A stretch of 64,000 nt of DNA from an uncultured Bacilli bacterium (lineage in GTDB: Bacteria > Bacillota_I > Bacilli_A > RF39 > UBA660): positions 1 through 64,000 of the forward strand of contig CAKONZ010000006.1 of the NCBI GenBank assembly GCA_934098525.1. The letters are read 5' to 3'. The stretch's first letter is position 1, and every line of letters starts with the position of its first letter. The notes under the pieces are model-generated. The model saw only the letters and a list, made by a program, of their open reading frames with translations. It ran no database searches and had not been told where the DNA came from. Below, piece by piece: positions 8,930-17,089 of this stretch. The position numbers and the translations under genes are program-made.

Positions 8930-10042
8930 CTATATTAATTTTAAATATAATTCTACTAATGTGTCCACATTTTTTTCTATGTCAAATCCGGTATTTATTA
9001 TTTCATTTAATCTTATTTTTCTCTTAAAATTCGATAATTCTTTTATCTTTTGAATCCATTCTTCAAAATTATTATCCAAATCCAGGTCATAAATAAGTTC
9101 TTTTATTATTTTACCGCCAGATATATTTTTGGAAATGATACAAGGCAATGATGCAGCTTGTGCCTCGACTAAGCTCAAAGGAAGTCCTTCATAAAGTGAT
9201 GGCATCACGTATATATCAGAAGCGATTAAAAGTTCATTTACGTCATTTCTATTTTCTAAAATATGCACATTTTTTTCTAATTGAAAAGATCTTATTTTAT
9301 CAATTATAGTCTCTTTTAAAGGTCCATTTCCAACTAGTAATAAATAAAACTCTTTATTTTCTTTTAATAATTCTTTAAACATTTCCAATGTAAAAATATA
9401 ATTTTTTACTTCAACAAATCGCCCAACTTGAATAATTACTTTTTTGTTTTCAATTTTTAGATTTTTTCTTACTTTACTTCTAATATTATCATTATACAAA
9501 AATTTTTTGGTATCTATTGCATTGTTAATAATTATGCAATTATCTTTAAGAACGTTTTCTTTTCCATATAACCAAATTGCAGATTCTTCAGAACATGCTA
9601 ATAAATTATCAGCATATTTTGGAATTTTCTTTTGAAGGAACCACTTTGTTAATGATTTAATACCTTTTCCATTTGAAGTACTATGTGAATGGCATATAGT
9701 TTTTAGTCCGTGCTTTTTTGCAATTTTTAATACGATGGAGGCCACACTTCTAACATGACAATGGATTATCTTATATTCTGGGTGTTCTTTAAAAAAACGA
9801 TTCCATTGTTTTTTAAAACTAATAATATTATATTCTTTAAAGTAATCTAGAAAATATACTTTTCCTCCCATAGATTCTATTTCTTTGACAAAGAAAACAT
9901 CATTTTTTCTGTCTACAACAAAATCAAATTGAATTTTTGTACGATCAATATTTCTATAATAATTCATTATCATTGTTTGCGAACCGCCTATATTTAGACT
10001 ACCAATATATTGCAAAATTCTGATAGGTTTTTCTTCCATCAT
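8930..10042 (-). CDS. GT4-family glycosyltransferase
   Basis: 370 residues. The N-terminus RILQYIGSLNIGGSQTMIMNYY is the acceptor glycine loop, and HCHVRSVASIVLKIAKKHG and ICHSHST are characteristic of capsular EpsF-like GT4 enzymes. The donor half starts at IIQVGRFVEVKN and includes MPSLYEGLPLSLVEAQA. It would catalyse one transfer in repeat-unit assembly at the cytoplasmic membrane. Two adjacent ATGs lie 7 and 10 nt after GGAGG; either can start it. It is flanked by an acyltransferase gene and another GT4 gene in the same direction. The sugar cannot be predicted. Confidence 0.85.
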   Translation of the reverse strand: MMEEKPIRILQYIGSLNIGGSQTMIMNYYRNIDRTKIQFDFVVDRKNDVFFVKEIESMGGKVYFLDYFKEYNIISFKKQWNRFFKEHPEYKIIHCHVRSVASIVLKIAKKHGLKTICHSHSTSNGKGIKSLTKWFLQKKIPKYADNLLACSEESAIWLYGKENVLKDNCIIINNAIDTKKFLYNDNIRSKVRKNLKIENKKVIIQVGRFVEVKNYIFTLEMFKELLKENKEFYLLLVGNGPLKETIIDKIRSFQLEKNVHILENRNDVNELLIASDIYVMPSLYEGLPLSLVEAQAASLPCIISKNISGGKIIKELIYDLDLDNNFEEWIQKIKELSNFKRKIRLNEIINTGFDIEKNVDTLVELYLKLI

Positions 10043-10074
10043 TTTAATGCCTCCACAACTATCTTTATATCATT

Positions 10075-10626
10075 TTAAATTTTTTTTAATTGATTTTCTC
10101 TTTTTTGAATAAATATTGTATTATCTGGAACTTCACAATTAACAATAGAACCGGCTGAAATAACACAGTTTTTCCCTATTTTTGTTCCTTTTAATATTAC
10201 ACAATTAGCTCCTATCCATGTCCCACTGCCTATAATGATTTCTTTAGTTTTAAATTTCTTTTTATCTACTCCGCTTTTTCCAAAAAAATGATCATGATCA
10301 ACAATTATTGTATTAGGTCCTATGCAAACATTCTCATTTATTTCTATTTTTTTATGTGCAATTATCTGACAATTGCTATTAATAAAAACTCCATCTTTTA
10401 TATCTAATACTCCATTATCGCGAACACCTAGTAGACTTTTAGAAGGGATGTTTAACCCCTCCCCGAAAAAAATCGAACCTTTGTTTTGTATATCAATTAT
10501 ATTGGTTGGAGATATCACATTTTTAAGGCTAAACTTAAATCTTTTATAATGAAATAGTTTTATAATCAAAAATTTCAAATTATTAAACACTACCGAATTG
10601 AACAATCGTATTATCTTTTTAAGCAT
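10075..10626 (-). CDS. hexapeptide-repeat O-acyltransferase (left-handed beta helix)
   Basis: A 183-residue acetyltransferase-like protein. From about residue 50 it shows imperfect [LIV]GxxxX repeats, such as IGPNTIIVDHDH, IGSGTWIGANCVILKG and IGKNCVISAGSIV, forming a left-handed beta helix like WbbJ or maltose acetyltransferase. VDHDH supplies the usual catalytic histidine. It probably O-acetylates a sugar of the repeat unit using acetyl-CoA. The ATG at 10626 is chosen because GGAGG lies 9 nt upstream and the start overlaps the preceding glycosyltransferase stop by 8 bp; an ATG at 10653 gives a poor, longer N-terminus. Confidence 0.8.
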   Translation of the reverse strand: MLKKIIRLFNSVVFNNLKFLIIKLFHYKRFKFSLKNVISPTNIIDIQNKGSIFFGEGLNIPSKSLLGVRDNGVLDIKDGVFINSNCQIIAHKKIEINENVCIGPNTIIVDHDHFFGKSGVDKKKFKTKEIIIGSGTWIGANCVILKGTKIGKNCVISAGSIVNCEVPDNTIFIQKRENQLKKI

Positions 10627-11719
10627 TTTTGATTTCCTCCATATACATATCAACTACAATATTTCTATCAAATTCCTTTTCGATTTTTTCTCTACCACTA
10701 AGTCCCATTTGTTTACGATCAGCATTGGTCATATTTAATATTTTTTCTACAGAACTAATAACTTTATTAGTATTTTTAATTGGAACAATATATCCTGTTT
10801 CTCCATCATTAACTGTTTCTCTACAACCACTTCTATTAGTACATATAATAGGTCTTCCGTGAGCCGCAGCTTCTAAAAGGACATTGCTCATTCCTTCTGG
10901 ATAATATGATGGATGAATGATAGCAGAAGCCATTTCAAAGTATGGATTCATATCTTTTTGCTCACCATGATAAATTATTATTTTTCTACTTTCATATTCT
11001 TCTAATATTTTTTTATATTTTTCATCATCGCAGTATCCACAAATATGAAATTCTGTATTAGGATATTCTTCTTTAATGCTTTTAGCCGTTTCAAGGTAAA
11101 TATCAATACCCTTATCTTTCATAATTCGAGCAACATATAGAAATTTAACTATTTCATCTTTTGGATATTCTAGTAATTTATGTCTTTCTAAATCAACACC
11201 AGATCCCGGCAATAAAACCATTTTTGTTTTTTTAGATAATATTTTATGATTTTTAAAGAAATCCATATTTTCTTGATTTTGAAAAAATACTGTTTTCGCT
11301 TTTTTTAATCCTACTTTATGTAGCATAATAGTTAATTTTTGCATTAATCCAGGATATTCCAGTGCTGTACCTAGCCCAGTTATATTTGGTATAAAATTTG
11401 TATTCAAATGTTTACTAGCCATGCCACCATAAACGTTAGGTTTAATATTATAAGATAATATAATATCCGGTTGGATTTCTTTAAATAATCTTTTATATCT
11501 ATTCATCAGTTTTAAATCTGAAAATGGGTTTGTTCCATGTCTTCCTATTGTGATGTTTATTATATTACACCCTGCCTGTTCTAATTCTTCTTTAAACTCT
11601 AATACTTCCGCAGCAATATATACTTTATATTTTTTTTCGATTAGTTTTTTTATTATCGCGAATCTTAGATTATAAACATATGTTGTATCATTTGCTATTA
11701 TTAACACTTTATTCTTCAT
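10619..11719 (-). CDS. GT4-family glycosyltransferase (PglA-like)
   Basis: 366 residues. The N-terminal half (VLIIANDTTYVYNLRFAI, LSYNIKPNVYGGMASK, PNITGLGTALEY) resembles the first-step GT4 enzymes of capsule and Pgl loci that add HexNAc to the lipid-linked primer sugar. VARIMKDKGIDIYLE starts the donor half, and HPSYYPEGMSNVLLEAAAHG carries the nucleotide-sugar motif. It follows the initiating sugar transferase directly, in keeping with the second sugar-addition step. A stem-loop with a T-run lies in the 39 bp gap between them. Donor specificity is inferred only. Confidence 0.85.
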   Translation of the reverse strand: MKNKVLIIANDTTYVYNLRFAIIKKLIEKKYKVYIAAEVLEFKEELEQAGCNIINITIGRHGTNPFSDLKLMNRYKRLFKEIQPDIILSYNIKPNVYGGMASKHLNTNFIPNITGLGTALEYPGLMQKLTIMLHKVGLKKAKTVFFQNQENMDFFKNHKILSKKTKMVLLPGSGVDLERHKLLEYPKDEIVKFLYVARIMKDKGIDIYLETAKSIKEEYPNTEFHICGYCDDEKYKKILEEYESRKIIIYHGEQKDMNPYFEMASAIIHPSYYPEGMSNVLLEAAAHGRPIICTNRSGCRETVNDGETGYIVPIKNTNKVISSVEKILNMTNADRKQMGLSGREKIEKEFDRNIVVDMYMEEIKNA

Positions 11720-11734
11720 ACATTTTGCTCTCTT

Positions 11735-11771
11735 TCAAAAAATAAATGTCAAAAAGCACTATTTTGACATT
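11735..11771 (-). terminator. internal stem-loop terminator or attenuator in the polysaccharide operon
   Basis: AATGTCAAAA (11745-11754) and TTTTGACATT (11762-11771) form a perfect 10 bp stem with a 7 nt loop. On the minus strand it is followed by TTATTTTTTG. The stop codon of the sugar transferase lies inside the hairpin. As a partial terminator it could lower expression of the downstream assembly genes relative to the initiating transferase. Confidence 0.6.
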
Positions 11772-12469
11772 TTGTTTTTATTATTTTGTTTTGCTAAGTC
11801 TTCTAATTCTTTTTGTATGGTTCCTTTACCAGCATCAGCTCCACTACCAGTGAAAACCGCTTTAATTGTCAAAAAAATTATTCTAATATCTTGATATAAA
11901 GAATAGTTATTAATATATTCAAGATCATATTCTATTTTTTTAAATATTGAGATATTATTTCTTCCCATCGCTTGAGCTAAACCTGTTAAGCCTGGTCTAA
12001 CTGCATATCTATGTCTTTGAGCTTTATTCATATTCTCATAGTAATCTGGTATCCATGGCCTTGGACCAATAAAGCTCATTTTCCCGGTAAAAATCGAAAA
12101 TAATTGTGGAAGCTCGTCCAAACTCGTTTTCCTTAATATTTTCCCGACTCTTGTATGTTCATCAGACTTGCTGAAATCATGAACATCATTATTTTCCGCC
12201 ATTGTTCTAAATTTGTATATATAAAACTCTTTACCAAGTTTGCCAGTTCTCTTTTGTCTAAATAAAACTGAGCCTTTACTATCCAACTTTATAGCTATTG
12301 CAATAATTAACATTAATGGTGAAGCAACAATAATCCCAAATAAAGCAAGTAATCTATCAAACATAAACTTAATTCCTGCAAAAACAACTAACAAAGCTTT
12401 TTTTATAACTTTTCTATGACTTACGTTTCCATTTAGATCAACATAGGTTTCAATATAACTTTCATTCAT
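11759..12469 (-). CDS. initiating sugar transferase (polyprenyl-phosphate glycosyl-1-phosphate transferase)
   Basis: About 236 residues of the bacterial sugar transferase family (WcaJ/EpsL C-terminal type). A membrane hairpin (MFDRLLALFGIIVASPLML) is followed by GSVLFRQKRTGKLGKEFYIYKFRTM, SLDELPQLFSIFTGKMSFIGPRP and the Pro-rich RPGLTGLAQ segment. It moves a sugar 1-phosphate from a UDP-sugar to undecaprenyl phosphate, committing the first sugar of the repeat unit. The ATG at 12469 has GGAAGTG 5 nt upstream; a TTG at 12496 with GAGG is an alternative start. It is the first full gene behind the long leader and promoter. Confidence 0.88.
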   Translation of the reverse strand: MNESYIETYVDLNGNVSHRKVIKKALLVVFAGIKFMFDRLLALFGIIVASPLMLIIAIAIKLDSKGSVLFRQKRTGKLGKEFYIYKFRTMAENNDVHDFSKSDEHTRVGKILRKTSLDELPQLFSIFTGKMSFIGPRPWIPDYYENMNKAQRHRYAVRPGLTGLAQAMGRNNISIFKKIEYDLEYINNYSLYQDIRIIFLTIKAVFTGSGADAGKGTIQKELEDLAKQNNKNKMSK

Positions 12470-12688
12470 AACTTCACTTCCATTTCTCCTAGACAAATAC
12501 TATCCTCAAAACCTTGTCATATGTGTATATTCAACTTATAAACCCTTTAATAAACTTACATTATAAGACCATCATGTAATATTATGTACTAAATATACAT
12601 TTTCAGCAACGATTTGAGAGCATTTTCTTGTTCAAAATTATATGCATTACAGAAATGGTCAACCCCTCTTTCAAAGCCTCATATATTT

Positions 12689-12716
12689 ATGATAGCAGAA
12701 AATATTTATTTTTCAA
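12689..12716 (-). promoter_or_regulatory. promoter of the polysaccharide operon
   Basis: TTGAAA (12711-12716) and TATCAT (12689-12694) are separated by 16 bp, and the -10 is preceded by TGC, an extended -10. It is the best promoter candidate ahead of the initiating sugar transferase, and it lies downstream of the chimeric remnant, so the operon need not depend on read-through. Confidence 0.6.
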
Positions 12717-12742
12717 TACTTTACCATCAATTTGTTCAAAAT

Positions 12743-12754
12743 GTTGTATACAAC
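12743..12754. promoter_or_regulatory. 12 bp palindrome upstream of the operon promoter
   Basis: GTTGTATACAAC is a perfect inverted repeat centred about 32 bp upstream of the -35 box. Position and symmetry suit a dimeric regulator, but no family can be assigned from the sequence. Confidence 0.35.
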
Positions 12755-12786
12755 GTATCCTAGAATATCGTATGTTGACCAACTTT

Positions 12787-13236
12787 TTAATATGCAGGTA
12801 ATCCAAATCCAAAAATTACATTACTATTTATAGAGTATTTTTTAGCTCTGCAACCGTCATCAGTAGAGTTTCCTTCTATTGTATAAATGTAACCATTTTC
12901 CGTTTTTTCTACTATCCCAACATGGTTTGGTTTGCCATTTTTACCAATTCTTCTCTGTTTGTAAAATATTGATTTTTTATCTCCTGTTGCTACATAACAT
13001 ATTTTTGTTACTATCGCAACTGGAAGTAAAATCATGATACCAAGTAATGAGCAAAGTACATCAAATACTCTTTTTATTCCAAAATACGAATTTCTCTCAA
13101 TCTTATGTAAAGTTGCCTTTAATTTTTTAGTTTTACTATCAATTGGAGTTAAAACTGGTTTAATTATTGTAGAGCCGTTTAAAGCAACTGTATTAATGTT
13201 ATCATTTTCTAAAACTGCTGTATCTATTGTTGTCAT
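12787..13236 (-). pseudogene. chimeric remnant: sugar-transferase N-terminus joined to CHAP-domain C-terminus
   Basis: Residues up to about 105 are the beginning of a polyprenyl-phosphate sugar transferase: a membrane hairpin (RVFDVLCSLLGIMILLPVAI) followed by IFYKQRRIGKNGK. The frame then switches without a break to the end of a CHAP amidase domain: PNHVGIVEKTENG, TIEGNS and FGFGLPAY. The transferase catalytic region and the CHAP catalytic cysteine are both missing, so neither enzyme should work. The junction is near 12928-12933 in GGCAAACCAAAC. The start at 13236 has AGAGGTGG upstream. It probably arose by a deletion between two genes; an assembly join is the main alternative. Confidence 0.7.
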
Positions 13237-13339
13237 TTTTACCACCTCTTTAATTAATTCTTATATTATATTTAATGTGAATATTTTTTACTACTTTAAG
13301 TTTACCATATATTTTATTTATTTAAAATATTATTGCAAT

Positions 13340-13366
13340 AAAAAACTTACAAATGTAAGCTTTTTA
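13340..13366 (-). terminator. terminator after mraY
   Basis: CTTACA and TGTAAG form the core stem, extended by A-T pairs on both sides, directly after the mraY stop. On the minus strand it is followed by a T-run. Confidence 0.6.
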
Positions 13367-14347
13367 TTAAATCCATACTGCGAAAAATATTCCTAATAGA
13401 GCAAAAATCATACCTACCATCCAAAAGGCTTTTACTATATCTGGTTCTTCATAACCTTTTTTTTCAAAATGATGATGGATTGGAGTCATTAAGAATACTC
13501 GTTTGTGAGTTTTTTTATAATAAATTGTTTGGATTATTACGCTTAATGTTTCTGCTAAGAATACAAATCCTACTACAAATAGTGTTAATTCTCTTCTTGT
13601 TAATATTGCTACTGTTGCAAGTGCTGCTCCTAAGGCTAGAGAACCTGTGTCTCCCATGAAAACTCTAGCTGGATATGCATTAAACATTAAGAACCCAAAT
13701 ATTGATCCTACTAATAGAAATAAGAATATTCCCATATCTTCTTGGCCAATAAATATTGCAATTAAAGCATATGCTATAAAGGCTATTGCTGATAGACCTC
13801 CAGATAAACCATCTAAGCCATCTGTTAGGTTAACAGCGTTAGAGAATCCTACAAGTAATAATAATATGTATATTCCATAAGCCCAACCTAAATCTATATT
13901 TATTCCTAATGTTGTTACTACAAATCTTGTGTCGCCATTATATTTCATATATATTGCAAAGAATACTAAAGCTATTACTATTTGTCCTAGAAATTTTTGG
14001 GCTACTGTTAGACCTTCGTTATGACCTCTTTTTATACTTAAGTAATCATCAATAAAACCTAGTAAAGCATGTAGAGCAAATACAAATAATACAATATAAA
14101 TATTATATGAAGCTTCTACTTTTTTAGTAGATATTAAGTATATAATTCCTAATATTGTTGGAATTATAAATATTAATCCTCCCATTGTAGGAGTTCCCTC
14201 TTTTTTTCTATGTGATTCTCCTACATATTCACTTATTTTTTGTCCGAAGTTTATTCTTTTTAATATTGGTATTAAGATTAAACCAAATATTACTGAAGAA
14301 ATAAAACCTATCATTAAAGATAGTACTGATTTTGTTAAAATTAACAT
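13367..14347 (-). CDS. mraY: phospho-N-acetylmuramoyl-pentapeptide transferase
   Basis: Transfers phospho-MurNAc-pentapeptide from UDP to undecaprenyl phosphate, making lipid I at the inner membrane face. The 326-residue protein has about ten membrane helices. Family motifs are TMGGLIFI near residue 54, FIDDYLSIKRGHNEGLT with the metal-binding aspartates, NAVNLTDGLDGLSGG, and the C-terminal TPIHHHFEKKG. Length and motifs are normal. GAGGTGG precedes the ATG. It follows the PASTA penicillin-binding protein gene in the same direction, as in dcw clusters, although murE and murF are about 27 kb away. Confidence 0.95.
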   Translation of the reverse strand: MLILTKSVLSLMIGFISSVIFGLILIPILKRINFGQKISEYVGESHRKKEGTPTMGGLIFIIPTILGIIYLISTKKVEASYNIYIVLFVFALHALLGFIDDYLSIKRGHNEGLTVAQKFLGQIVIALVFFAIYMKYNGDTRFVVTTLGINIDLGWAYGIYILLLLVGFSNAVNLTDGLDGLSGGLSAIAFIAYALIAIFIGQEDMGIFLFLLVGSIFGFLMFNAYPARVFMGDTGSLALGAALATVAILTRRELTLFVVGFVFLAETLSVIIQTIYYKKTHKRVFLMTPIHHHFEKKGYEEPDIVKAFWMVGMIFALLGIFFAVWI

Positions 14348-14359
14348 AAATCCACCTCA

Positions 14360-14371
14360 ATTTCTAGAAAT
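14360..14371. promoter_or_regulatory. palindrome at the mraY transcription start
   Basis: ATTTCTAGAAAT is a perfect 12 bp inverted repeat placed just downstream of a TATAAT-type -10 (14372-14377, minus strand) and 13 bp before the mraY start. It could be an operator overlapping the transcription start; no clear -35 box is visible. Confidence 0.35.
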
Positions 14372-14432
14372 ATTATACTATATTTTTATTTTTTTTAATA
14401 CTTTTTATTGTCTTTTTTATGTAATTTACACT

Positions 14433-16340
14433 TTAATCTCCCATTAGTAGTCTAATTGTTCCAGTTTCATAATATCTTTCATTTGCTTCTGGTGATTGTT
14501 TTACTACTATGTTACCTTCTCCTACAAATTCTATATCAAAGTTGGTTAAATACTTCTTGGCTTCTTTTTTGGTTAAACCTACTACATTAGGAACTTCATA
14601 ATATTTCTTATCATACCATTCATAATCTTTGGCTGTTTGGTCTGGTTGTTTTTCTATATTCATGATTGAAATTATATCTAATAATATTTTTCTTACAAAA
14701 GGTGTTGTTGTATAACTTGATAATAATGCTGTTTTTTTAGGATTATCTATTGCTAGGTATAAAACTACTTCAGGATCATTTGATGGTAAAACTGCCATAA
14801 AACTCATTATGTAGTTATTTTCTAAGTATCTACCATTTTCTACTTTTTGGGCCGTTCCAGTTTTTCCCCCTACTCGGTAACCATCAATATATACTAGTTT
14901 TCCTCCTCCACGGGCTACTACACTTTCTAAGGCCATTTTCATTATGTTTGATGTATTTTGACTTATTGTTTTTCTTACTAATGTTTTTTCGTTATTTTGA
15001 ATAATATTATTAGTTTTATTTGATAAAATACTTTTTACTATAAATGGTTGATATAAGTATCCTCCATTAACTATGGATGAAACTGCTGTTACTTGTTGAA
15101 TTGGCGTTACAGATACACCTTGGCCAAATGCTGTTGTAGCAAGTTCTAGATCTCCAACTTTATCTAGATTAAATATTATTCCTTTTCCTTCTCCAGATAA
15201 ATCAATGTTTGTTTTTTCTCCAAATCCAAATAGGTCTAAGTATGAAAATAAACGTTCTTTACCTAGTTTTAATCCAAGTTGTACAAATCCTGGGTTGCAT
15301 GAGTTTTCAAATACTTGTAAGAATGTTTGTTGTCCATGACCTCCTGATTTCCAACATCTTAGTTTAGCTCCACTTATTGTTACTGAACCTGGATCATAAA
15401 ATGTATCTTTTTCTAAATTTACAACACCTTCTTCTACTGCGGCTGCTGTTGTTATTATTTTGAAAGTTGAACCTGGTTCATATGTCATCCATACTGGTAG
15501 ATTTCTATTTAATGCTTCAGTACTGTAATTTTTATAGTTATTAGGGTCATAATTAGGTCTTGATGCCATCGCTAATACTTCTCCGGTATTTGGATTCATT
15601 GCTAATGCTAGAGCATTATCTGGTGAAAACATATCTACTATGTTATCTAATTCTCTTTCTACTGAACTTTGAATATTATAATCAATGGTTAACATTATGT
15701 CTAATCCTTGTTCTGATGGAATATAAATTTCATTTAGATCTAATTTCTTTCCTTTAGCATCAGAATAGTATTTTATAGCACCATCTTCTCCAGATAAATA
15801 ATCGTTATATAATAATTCAATTCCTCCAAGACCTTGATTATCTATTCCAACATATCCTAAAACATGTGATAATAAGTTATCATATGGATAGTATCTTTGT
15901 GATTCTTTTACTAAATATACTCCCTCTAAGTTATAACTATTTATTTTATCAGATGTTTCATGATCTAATCTTCTTCCTTCTGGATGAATTCTTTCTATTG
16001 ATGTTTTCTTAGTTATATGACTATACATATCATTATAATCAGTGTTTAGTATTTCTGATAAAATTTTGGCTGTTTTTTCTTTATCTTTTATTTGATTTGG
16101 TATAACTACTAAACTAGTTGTTGTTATATTATCCGCTAAAACAATACCATTTCTATCTAGTATCTTTCCTCTTTCTGCTGTTATTGGTAATTCTCTACTC
16201 CATAAATCATCAGATAAGGCATTTAGTTTTTCATATGATATAGTTTGAGTATAAAAAACTTTTATAAATACAAATATAAAGCATGTGATCATTACAAATA
16301 AACATATTCTTATTCTTTCATTATTCTTTTTAATAAACAT
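14433..16340 (-). CDS. class B penicillin-binding protein with PASTA domain (FtsI/SpoVD type)
   Basis: A 635-residue D,D-transpeptidase that cross-links peptidoglycan at the septum or in the spore cortex. A single N-terminal membrane segment (about residues 10-28) is followed by the dimerisation domain (AERGKILDRNGIVLADN). The transpeptidase domain has GSTFKI (active serine), SCNPGF (SxN) and VGGKTGTAQ (KTG). One PASTA domain begins at YYEVPNVVGLTKKEAKKYL near residue 575. Length fits PBP2B/SpoVD. GAGGG lies 6 nt before the ATG. Next to mraY, it is probably the main division transpeptidase; the SpoVD alternative cannot be excluded. Confidence 0.9.
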   Translation of the reverse strand: MFIKKNNERIRICLFVMITCFIFVFIKVFYTQTISYEKLNALSDDLWSRELPITAERGKILDRNGIVLADNITTTSLVVIPNQIKDKEKTAKILSEILNTDYNDMYSHITKKTSIERIHPEGRRLDHETSDKINSYNLEGVYLVKESQRYYPYDNLLSHVLGYVGIDNQGLGGIELLYNDYLSGEDGAIKYYSDAKGKKLDLNEIYIPSEQGLDIMLTIDYNIQSSVERELDNIVDMFSPDNALALAMNPNTGEVLAMASRPNYDPNNYKNYSTEALNRNLPVWMTYEPGSTFKIITTAAAVEEGVVNLEKDTFYDPGSVTISGAKLRCWKSGGHGQQTFLQVFENSCNPGFVQLGLKLGKERLFSYLDLFGFGEKTNIDLSGEGKGIIFNLDKVGDLELATTAFGQGVSVTPIQQVTAVSSIVNGGYLYQPFIVKSILSNKTNNIIQNNEKTLVRKTISQNTSNIMKMALESVVARGGGKLVYIDGYRVGGKTGTAQKVENGRYLENNYIMSFMAVLPSNDPEVVLYLAIDNPKKTALLSSYTTTPFVRKILLDIISIMNIEKQPDQTAKDYEWYDKKYYEVPNVVGLTKKEAKKYLTNFDIEFVGEGNIVVKQSPEANERYYETGTIRLLMGD

Positions 16341-16375
16341 ATTATCCCTCTTATTAAATATATGAAATAATAAAA

Positions 16376-16414
16376 AAAAGATTAAAATTAATATTTTTGC
16401 AATTTTAATCTTTT
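16376..16414. terminator. bidirectional terminator hairpin
   Basis: AAAAGATTAAAATT (16376-16389) pairs perfectly with AATTTTAATCTTTT (16401-16414), a 14 bp stem with an 11 nt loop. It separates the 196-residue hypothetical gene from the penicillin-binding protein gene. Confidence 0.7.
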
Positions 16415-16437
16415 TATAGTTAAGTCTTTATTTGTTT

Positions 16438-17028
16438 TTATCTTATTCTTTTTTTTGCTAAATTATTTTCTTTTGTTAGTGTTTCAATATAAATGTCTGC
16501 CATAGCATTTACCTCTTTTCTAGTTATAATTCCATTATTTTGTATACGTCTTTCAATTACTAAGTTAATAAAATCTTGTAAATAATAGTCTTCTTCTGTG
16601 AAAATGTTATTAGAAAATGACACTATACTTGTTTCTTCAGTATTGATAAATTCACCTTCATTACAAAATATATAGTCTAAATAACTTAGTTTATTATCTC
16701 TATATAAAAGTATATCATCACTTGGAATTTTTTTATTAAATTTTCCTGTTTCATATATTATAAATTCTTTATCATATGTTTCTTTATTATTTTTATTCAT
16801 TATTATTCCACATGAATATACTTTTTTTGTTATAATTGGATCTCGTTCATAAAATTCAACATAATTTACATTAATATCTTTTTCTGTAAACACATAGTTT
16901 TCTTCAGTAACAGCACTTTTAATTTTTGCTAAAGCAGGTCCAATTGTAAAAGCTTTTATTTTTGAATTTTTTTCAAATACACCTGTTTCATATGAAGTAT
17001 TTTCATTATTTTTAACTCTATTATTCAT
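16438..17028 (-). CDS. hypothetical protein
   Basis: I do not recognise this 196-residue soluble protein. It is rich in Glu, Asn, Ile and Tyr, with no signal peptide, membrane segment or nucleotide-binding motif. It contains two related phrases, SYETGVFEKNSKI near residue 12 and IYETGKFNKKIPSDD near residue 89, which suggests an internal duplication of a short beta unit. The C-terminus is basic and helical (MADIYIETLTKENNLAKKRIR). The start is well supported by AAAGGAG. It lies between two terminators and behind a TATAAT box, so it is probably a single-gene transcript. Confidence 0.6.
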   Translation of the reverse strand: MNNRVKNNENTSYETGVFEKNSKIKAFTIGPALAKIKSAVTEENYVFTEKDINVNYVEFYERDPIITKKVYSCGIIMNKNNKETYDKEFIIYETGKFNKKIPSDDILLYRDNKLSYLDYIFCNEGEFINTEETSIVSFSNNIFTEEDYYLQDFINLVIERRIQNNGIITRKEVNAMADIYIETLTKENNLAKKRIR

Positions 17029-17060
17029 AACTTCTCCTTTTTTATCTTATTATAACATAA

Positions 17061-17089
17061 AAAGTAGCATTATTACATATTGCTACTTT
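17061..17089 (-). terminator. terminator of the 58-residue gene
   Basis: AAAGTAGCA (17061-17069) and TGCTACTTT (17081-17089) form a 9 bp stem followed on the minus strand by a T-run. The stop codon of the small gene (17073-17075) sits in the loop. Confidence 0.65.

Larger units (their letters stand above)
12470..12786 (-). other. leader and promoter region of the polysaccharide operon
   Basis: About 317 bp with no supported gene. It contains a sigma-A-like promoter (12689-12716) and an upstream 12 bp palindrome (12743-12754). Between the predicted transcription start near 12682 and the first start codon there is an untranslated leader of about 210 nt. GTTGACCAT at about 12656-12664 and TTGGTCAA at about 12774-12781 are related inverse sequences. 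No recognised riboswitch class or JUMPstart-like element was seen. Confidence 0.5.
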
